Part shown: positions 57,583 through 64,000 of the stretch, piece after piece
Layout: every line of letters starts with the position of its first letter
Numbering within the stretch: position 1 is the stretch's first letter
Assembly: GCA_944989445.1 (NCBI GenBank)
Contig: CALYLW010000731.1
Span: 1-64,000 of the forward strand
Direction of reading: 5' to 3'
Origin: Ampullaceana balthica
Taxonomy: Eukaryota; Mollusca; Gastropoda; Lymnaeidae
Length of the DNA: 64,000 nt
Translations under genes and position numbers: made by a program
Notes under the pieces: model-generated
The model's input: the letters and a program-made list of their open reading frames with translations, nothing else
Told to the model about the DNA's origin: nothing
Databases searched by the model: none

Positions 57583-58507
57583 ATATCGGCATCCTTCCGT
57601 CTTGCGAGACGATGGTGCATCAACGTTGAGTTGGGTTGCATTTCCTCGAGTGGCTGTGCAGTCCTATCCATGGGTGACAGTCTTTACCACAGTTTTTACA
57701 CACGAGTTCTGTGCTTCCAAATGTTTTGGCCTTTCTCCTAGCTCTTCTGTCTGTTATCTCCTCCATCCTTCGCTCCTCTTTGACAACTGTTGTGCCACGT
57801 AGATCGGTCTTCTGCCTTACACTCCCAGTCGCTTTTGCGTATTCTGGCTGCTTTCAAGTCACTTTGGCAGACATCTTTAAATGACAGAGGTGGGCGACCT
57901 GTCTCTCTTTCTTTCCCTATGCCAGTTCTCCATATAGTAGGTCCTTAGGGATGCGGCCAGTGCTCATTCTTTTAACATGTCCTAGCCATCTCATGCATAT
58001 TTCACGAAGGATTGAGAACATGCTTTGGGTATTGGCTTGCATTAGGTCCTCAGTATTAGGCACTTTGTCTTGCCATTTAATGCCAAGGATGCGACGCAGG
58101 CATCTCAAGTGGAATCTATTAAGCTTGCGCTCTTGAGATGTATAAGTGGTTCATGTCTCGCTCCCGTATAGCAGTGTACTAATGACGCAGGCTCTATAGA
58201 CCCACAGTTTGGTTTTCTCTGTTAACTTGGTGTTTTGCGAGACGCTTTTATTTAACTTAGACATTGTGGCAGCTGCCTTTCCAATTCTGCTGTTTATTTC
58301 CTCTTCAATGGACAGTGTATTGGAGACCTGGGAACCCAAGTAGATGAAGCACAACCTCCAAGTTTTCATTGTCGATATTGATGGTAAGATGAGGTTGTGT
58401 GTCTTGTGCCATAAAGTTTGTCTTTTTTAGGCTGAATTGCAGACCAAATGCTTTGCAGGCATTGAATAAGCTTGAAACGAGTTGTTGAAAACCAGTTTCT
58501 GTGTGTA
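57583..58507 (-). pseudogene. Non-LTR retrotransposon reverse-transcriptase fragment, 5'-truncated
   Basis: Minus strand, from about 58500: FQQLVSSLFNACKAFGLQFS; a frameshift near 58350; FIYLGSQVSNT, INSRIGKAAATMSKLNKSV and RACVISTLLYGSET; a TGA at 58148-58150 replacing the expected Trp; then, in the same frame, RFHLRCLRRILGIKWQDKVP and WLGHVKRM. A decayed cysteine-bearing tail ends at AAGGATGCCGA (about 57590). It interrupts segmental copy 2 only, so it inserted after the duplication. Confidence 0.87.
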
Positions 58508-58668
58508 GGGCTGATTGGTTATTTCAGACCACCCCATAACTATTGCGAAAATCTCTTGTCTATACTGTTTTGTAAGAGCTGAATCTGTATTAGATATTAT
58601 GTGTACACTAAAAAAAAAGCGAATTAAATGTTTAGTGAAAATGTGTAGGCATAGTTAATTATTTTTAA

Positions 58669-59179
58669 CTAGGGTATTACCCGTCAAAAATGCCGGAAGT
58701 TTTCAAAATAAATTAATTTCATATAAAATCTATTTATTTTGAAAAAATACACATCCGAATAAAAAGTAATGTAATACAGAACCTTTAATTATTTTATTTT
58801 ATTCATTTATCTTCATATTGCACAATTATATGTGGAACGTTGGAAAAGAGTTATTTTTGGTGCAGTAAATTGGTGCTCTGATGGTCACGGGTTCGAATCC
58901 ATGTGAAGTCCGGGATTTTATCCCCGGGGCCTAAGGCGTCCCTGAGTACACCCAGCTCCTACTGGGTACCCGACATCAGTTGGGGAAGTAAAGGCGGCTG
59001 GGCATTGTGCTAGCCACACAATCCCCTCGTATGCCGTGGCTATTGAAACTTGTTAACGCTGCTTCACTTGCCCCATAGGCCAACGGTCTGAAACTGGAAC
59101 TTTTACTAATACTTACTTTCTAAAATTAGTAGCGTCATGGACAGACAGACGTGACATACATTGCCAATTATGTATGTTA
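58669..59179 (-). mobile_element. Short Helitron-like element (copy 3) carrying a SINE
   Basis: Third copy. The terminal hairpin has one changed base (TGCCGG), CTAG is kept, and the start side has diverged. A family-A SINE of about 250 bp is inserted in its distal half. It is absent from segmental copy 1. Confidence 0.62.
58868..59117 (+). mobile_element. tRNA-derived SINE (family A), nested in a Helitron-like element
   Basis: B box GGTTCGAATCC (58890-58900), then the family-A body (GGGTACCCGACATCAGTTGG, GGGCATTGTGCTAGCCACAC). It splits a Helitron-like repeat: the sequence before (TTGGTGC) and after (CTTTCTAAAATTAGTAGCG) is contiguous in the copy at 13.2-13.4 kb. Confidence 0.8.
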
Positions 59180-59266
59180 ATTATATAACTTGTATTTTAA
59201 TATCCATCGGTGCAACAACAAGATTATGGACTGAGTCTTGATATGTTAAAGCCCGTTTGTTAAAGG

Positions 59267-59957
59267 CAGGAGCGTTCAAACTTTTTGCAAAGCGGACCAT
59301 ATTCCATGAAGTAAAAGTTTGTGCGGGTCGCATTTAGAAAATACAAAAAATGACATGCATTGAGTACAGACTTTAAAATAATTTTTTTTGAGTTTAATTT
59401 GTAAGAGTAATATTTTTTGGAAGGAAAAGGGGGACTATAAAATATTAATGTTTGTCACTTTTTAAATGTGTTATTCCATCATTTAAAATTACAAACAATA
59501 GATTAATGGTAAAGTTATGGAAGAAGATTGTTTTTTTTTACTAATTATCTGAAATATATAAAGGGTGTTGAAATATAACTAGCGCCAAAAATTCTGAGTA
59601 AAAAATGTGATGAAAAAAGTTTTTTTTAAAGTACACAATGCAGCATTTATTCCTTTTCAGAGTTAGCAAAAATTTACAAAATTATGACATCAATTTTTGC
59701 CATGGAATGTCTTCATAACAGAACTTAACTACCTCGCCTTTTTGTAATAAACACTCACATTGATAAATAATAAAACATCATGAATTTTTGCATTCATTTG
59801 AATTCATTGGTTTTGTACTCAAAACATCTTATTTTTCGGATTTTCTAAAATATTTATTGATTTTACAGAAAAAAAGAATTAATTATTATTAAGATGAGGT
59901 CAAGGGCCAGTTCAAATTTAAGCGCGGGGACCTGGGGTATAACTTTTGACGCACCTG
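59267..59957. mobile_element. hAT-type MITE, in segmental copy 2
   Basis: Counterpart of the 690-bp element at 24943. The termini are CAGGAGCGTTCAAACTTTTT and GACGCACCTG, somewhat decayed. It occupies the same relative position, so it was inherited by duplication, not inserted independently. Confidence 0.65.
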
Positions 59958-62457
59958 AAATTAAAGGCTTTTGTTTCTTAGCAACTGTGCATTATGAGCC
60001 AGGCGTGTTCTTGGCTCATAAGGAACAAGAGTGGTTTGGGTAGCAAGGCTCCATAAGGTGGTATCTGACACCAGCTAGAGCTGTGCGTAAAACTACGAAT
60101 ATTAACTGATCCATACATTAAAGTTATTTTTGTGAAAAGATAATATAACAATATTTAAGTCAAATTGGTGCGGCAAACAATCTATATCTTTAAAATACAC
60201 CAGACCAAGAACACGCAGGTGATCCCTCCCTTCCCTCGTGCCCATCGTTAGTCTCGAGACATGCGCACTGCGGTTGATTGAACCACGTTCACTCCCGTTG
60301 TTCTGATTTCTTCTTGCTGCTGTTTGTGCCCTTTCTTTTCCACTTTTCTTTGCACTACCTATGAGCAATTCTGCGGCGTATTCTATGCCGCGGGTCGGAT
60401 CTAGTTCATTCATATTTTTTTAGGTAACAAGAACACATACTATGGTGTAATTAATGTTGACAAAACCTTACCATGTTTTCTTAAAAATTATTTTGAAATC
60501 TACCTATTTTTTTACGGGGAAAATTAAATAATACTACTTTAAAATAAGTTAAATATTGAATGGAACATATTTTCATGACTAAACTTGTATTCATTATTGT
60601 CAATCAAACATACACAATTTACACACATCAAAGATATATTTATCTTTACATAATGCAAAGATGTTGAGCAATTGTAAAAAAATTACCGCTATTACAATAT
60701 GATAAACATAGTTAGTTTTTTAAAAAATATGTTATCGATATGCATTATTCTTCTTTCTGTGAAAAAAATGTGTATGTTTATTATTCGAAAAACACTAAAC
60801 TCTTGTCTATGGGCGCCGAAAGAATGAAAAACATATCAAACTTTTTGATCAAGGACAGACTGAAAGATATTGATAAACAACTGGTCCTTCCAACCCACCC
60901 CCCCCTGAATGTGTAAAAATCGATCAGTAAATCTTCTCATTTGTAAAACAATTAATACCATTAAATTAATATCTAACCAAAGAAATGATGCTTTATGTAA
61001 AACGTTAGCTGCTTTAGTTAAATTCTGAAAATGATTTTTTTAATTTAAATATATTTTCAGTGATTTAATCAAGAAAACATTTATAGTCAAGTAATACGCT
61101 ATGTAAGTATGTTAGAGCTAATCTAGGTCATGTTGTTGTATGTAGGGCAATGTTTATTGTGTATGGAAAGGCAATCGAGATACAACAAGCGTAATTCTAG
61201 ACTAAGAATGTCTTGTTTACTTAAGCAATCAATGTGTTGTGTTAAAATATTCTTTCTGCTAGGTGGATTGAAACACTTAGGTGAAATTTTGATCCTACAT
61301 AAAAAATAAACCTATTTACTACAGTTTATCAACATTTTATTCTATTCCAAGCACTTCTTTACATATATGTAAGTAATTATTTTCTACAGCATGTTTGTAT
61401 TTTCTCTTTAATTCCCAGGAACCAAGGTATAGGGGGAAGTTAGGTGCAGGGCTATAGGCTCAATTGGGGGGTGTTAACATGTTTTCCAGAAACGCTATTC
61501 ATCAGCACAGGAAAAAATGTCAAAATTTCACTATGAGATTTGTTATATAAGTATTACCCTTCCACGCATTTTCTTGTTACAGGAAATTCTCTCTTCAGAT
61601 TCTTAGCGTCTCCCAGGAAACGCCCACAAAGATCACTATCATCTGTCATGTTACTTGCCTTGCTAACGTATACTTGAATGTCTCATGGAGCTCTGTTAAC
61701 ACAAGACGATTATCAAATTACAATAAGCACGAATGAATATGAACAACGACGTTATACAAATTGTGTAAATACATAAATGTCCAATACACATCCAAACGGT
61801 CCAAACTTTAACGCGTCTTGAACGATTTCGTGTTGTCACTGATCCTAGAAGGAAATCCGAAAACAAAGAAAGATCATTTGTTTCTTGGAAACACTTTCAT
61901 TTGTATGATTATATGTTCAAACTTTAACATACCATGGCTGTTTGAAGAGGGAGAAGGGTGACACTGATTTTCTCTCTCTCTTCTATGGAAAAGATATTTC
62001 TTCATTTGAAAAAGCTAAGTTTAAAGTATAGACACGAGATTTTCGCAATAGTTGTGGGGTTGTCTGAAATAACTAATCAGCCCTACCCCCCCACCCCCAT
62101 CCCCCGCCCATACAATAAATAGTAAAGATACAATCAATACAATTTGTTTTACAGTGGCATTTAAGGTATGAAGTTATAGCCAAACTTGTTTCTTAACCAA
62201 CTGCATGCCAAAATTTGTACTTGAGCATCTTGTTAGCGAAATCATCATAGTTCAAAGGTCAAGTGCTGCAAGTATGAGCCTCTCACGTCTAATTTTTTAT
62301 GGTTAATCACATTTGATGACATAACTAAAAAAAACAAAAAAAACTGACTAGATGGATGACCGTGTCAAGTCTAAAATTAGACGGTCATATTCACAGGAAT
62401 AGTATAAATGTAACCCAAATTAGGGGAGAAAATACTGTGACACATAAAACCACAGTT

Positions 62458-63127
62458 ATGGCGCTTCTACTGGCAAATGCAGCTTTTATTGTGATGTTAA
62501 TTCATGTTTGTGCATCAAAAGGTACGAAGATAGTCAAACGAAAAATCTTTAACGGATAATGATTTGAACAATTTGTACAGTATCTATAAATTTAATAAAA
62601 CTATATTGAAGTTAGATTTTTGTCATCGAACAGTCATGTTTAATCTCTTTGTTTAGTCTCAGATCATATCCGGGGTTAGTTATACAAATTTGAATCAACA
62701 GTTACTAAGAACACTGTGAAATCTACATAAAGCTTTATGATCACAAAATAGAAAACAAAAATGAAGTAATTTTATTCAACAAGCGGGCTTAAGAACAGAA
62801 AAAAACACAGACTTAATTAGAGCTTAAGATGTCAGTAATAAGTTTAACTTGTTTAATATGTTCAATGACATTAACCAGGTAAGATTGATATGAAGTAGTT
62901 GTTTTTTTTTAAATGTCTACACGGCTATAGCTTTTTGTTAGAAAAAAATTGAACTGACTGACAAAATGTTTGTTTAGAGAATCCTCTTTCAGGTTGCACC
63001 ACTGGTTGGTTTGGATCGAAATGTCAGTACAAATGTCAGTGTACAGAGGACAAGTGTGACGTCAACGGTTCATGTATCAACAATGTAAAGTGCAAGCATG
63101 GGTGGTTCGGTCCGTTGTGTCAATATC
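62458..63127 (+). CDS. EGF / F-type-lectin-like receptor, copy 2 (first two exons; rest beyond window)
   Basis: Exon 1, 62458-62521, encodes a clean signal peptide (MALLLANAAFIVMLIHVCAS) and ends in phase 1 at GTACG. Exon 2, 62978-63127, starts after TGTTTAG and encodes ENPLSGC followed by the 8-Cys laminin-type EGF, donor GTAAG. The two join in frame. It is the tandem paralogue of the gene starting at 27658, with starts exactly 34,800 bases apart. Exon 2 differs from copy 1 at about ten positions plus a 9-base deletion; roughly half the substitutions change the protein. In copy 1 the next exon is 2.3 kb further on, so the remaining exons should lie past the window end. Confidence 0.88.
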
Positions 63128-63180
63128 GTAAGTTGAGCTCTTCAGGGTGAAGTTAAATAAAACATATATATTTGCTCCAG

Positions 63181-63212
63181 CCAAGGAGGTTTGGTTTATC
63201 AAACCTCCTTGG
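63181..63212. repeat. Perfect 13-bp stem palindrome inserted in segmental copy 2
   Basis: CCAAGGAGGTTTG, loop GTTTAT, CAAACCTCCTTGG. It is flanked by direct CTCCAG on both sides. Segmental copy 1 reads straight through (TTTGTTGCAGCTATGG), so about 38 bases were gained in copy 2. Confidence 0.9.
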
Positions 63213-63519
63213 CTCCAGCTATGGTGAAGTAAAACTTATGTCACAGTTTGCGACCGAAAAAACGAAATAATAATTCAGAAATTCAACATTAAATTTTTAT
63301 GTTTGAAAAACAATGTAAACAAAATGTTGCGTTACAAACAATATCTCTTAAAAGTTTTCAAGGAGTTTACGTCAAATAAGTAACGTTTCTTATTTTAAAA
63401 ATGTAAGAGCTGGAGCGTTTATTTGTTTTTATTTCATTAATGAAATCAATACTAACCATAAATATAAGTGTAGTTTAGACATTTCAAGAGATTATGTTTG
63501 ACATTATTTATAGAGCATT

Positions 63520-64000
63520 AACGAAATTTAGACCTATGACTTAAGATATATATTTTTTAAATTCAAGCCACATCGTTATTATTTAAAAATTTATTGATAT
63601 AAATATATCCCCTCGCTGTTATTCTTGAAGGCATACTGGAGTAGGGTACGCAGACTTGCTTTACTCCACTACTTACTGGAAAGGCCTCGGAGGTGTGCAC
63701 CATTATAGCACACTATGCCCTGCATGTTATCGTGGAGCTGTTTAATGATCATGTTAATCAGACGGAGAGGGGAGCCTATTTTTATTAGGATCTAGAAAAT
63801 GCCACTATAAATATACATATAAAGAGGAAAAGAGAAGAATAAAAAGAGTGCGAGGGGGCAGAGAGAGTAAGAGAAATAGAGCGGGATTAAAAGCAACTCA
63901 TTGGTTATCAGTAAAAGATTATATAATTTCCACTCAAATTATCAACATTTTAACGTGATTTTTAAAATAACATATAATTATTCATCTTCTTTTTTAAAGA
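63520..64000. other. Intron of receptor copy 2 (window end)
   Basis: Homology to copy 1 stops at about 63515. 63630-63900 has a GC-richer block and an AGAG-rich tract, probably a separate repeat. Confidence 0.45.

Larger units (their letters stand above)
56953..63515 (+). repeat. Segmental duplication, copy 2
   Basis: Direct counterpart of 23524-28705, longer because of later insertions: a LINE fragment (57583-58507), a Helitron-like element with a nested SINE (58669-59179), a copy-specific stretch at about 61520-62185 and a palindromic insertion at 63181-63212. The copies give a relative order for these insertions. Confidence 0.85.

Overview
This is a eukaryotic, AT-rich, repeat-dense window. 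The best-supported source is a gastropod mollusc (probably heterobranch or panpulmonate). That inference rests on three things: an intronless receptor of the gastropod chemosensory type, a transmembrane EGF / F-type-lectin receptor gene with many short exons in long introns, and tRNA-derived SINEs and MITEs that look molluscan. No database was consulted, so the species is unknown.

Layout. 1-20 kb has no convincing complete gene. It holds a candidate solo LTR (about 1.6-2.1 kb), a tRNA-derived SINE (2.7 kb), two short Helitron-like elements (3.2 and 13.2 kb), a complete but decayed hAT transposon with an exact 8-bp target duplication (5737-8319), a CAA-rich repeat (8.5-9.4 kb), a 44-bp minisatellite of about 24 units (9.94-10.99 kb), Harbinger-like MITEs (14.6 and 19.5 kb), a second decayed hAT (17610-19124) and an unassigned, exon-like coding segment (11945-12125). 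20920-22044 is an intact single-exon rhodopsin-class GPCR.

27.7-51.6 kb is one plus-strand gene reconstructed from 11 exons: (damaged) signal peptide, laminin-type EGF, a galactose-binding / F-type-lectin-like ectodomain, two more EGF-like modules, a transmembrane helix and a short tyrosine-containing tail. Every intron is phase 1 and every internal exon is a multiple of three. Its introns carry LINE, hAT, Harbinger-like, SINE and other repeats. The first 5 kb of the gene plus its upstream flank (about 23.5-28.7 kb) is repeated at about 56.95-63.5 kb, where a second paralogue begins at 62458 and runs off the window. Copy 2 has an intact signal peptide. In copy 1 the same exon carries a 2-nt insertion that breaks the signal-peptide frame.

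51.6-57 kb holds a decayed piggyBac element (53911-55285), a SINE and a small hAT MITE. Copy 2 of the duplication was later invaded by a LINE fragment and by a Helitron-like element that itself carries a SINE.

The GPCR and the lectin/EGF receptors are cell-surface proteins in the same neighbourhood. Nothing in the sequence shows that they act together. I found no new multi-gene system. The most interesting items are the tandem receptor pair with its signal-peptide lesion, the 39-nt micro-exon and the unassigned exon at 11.9 kb.
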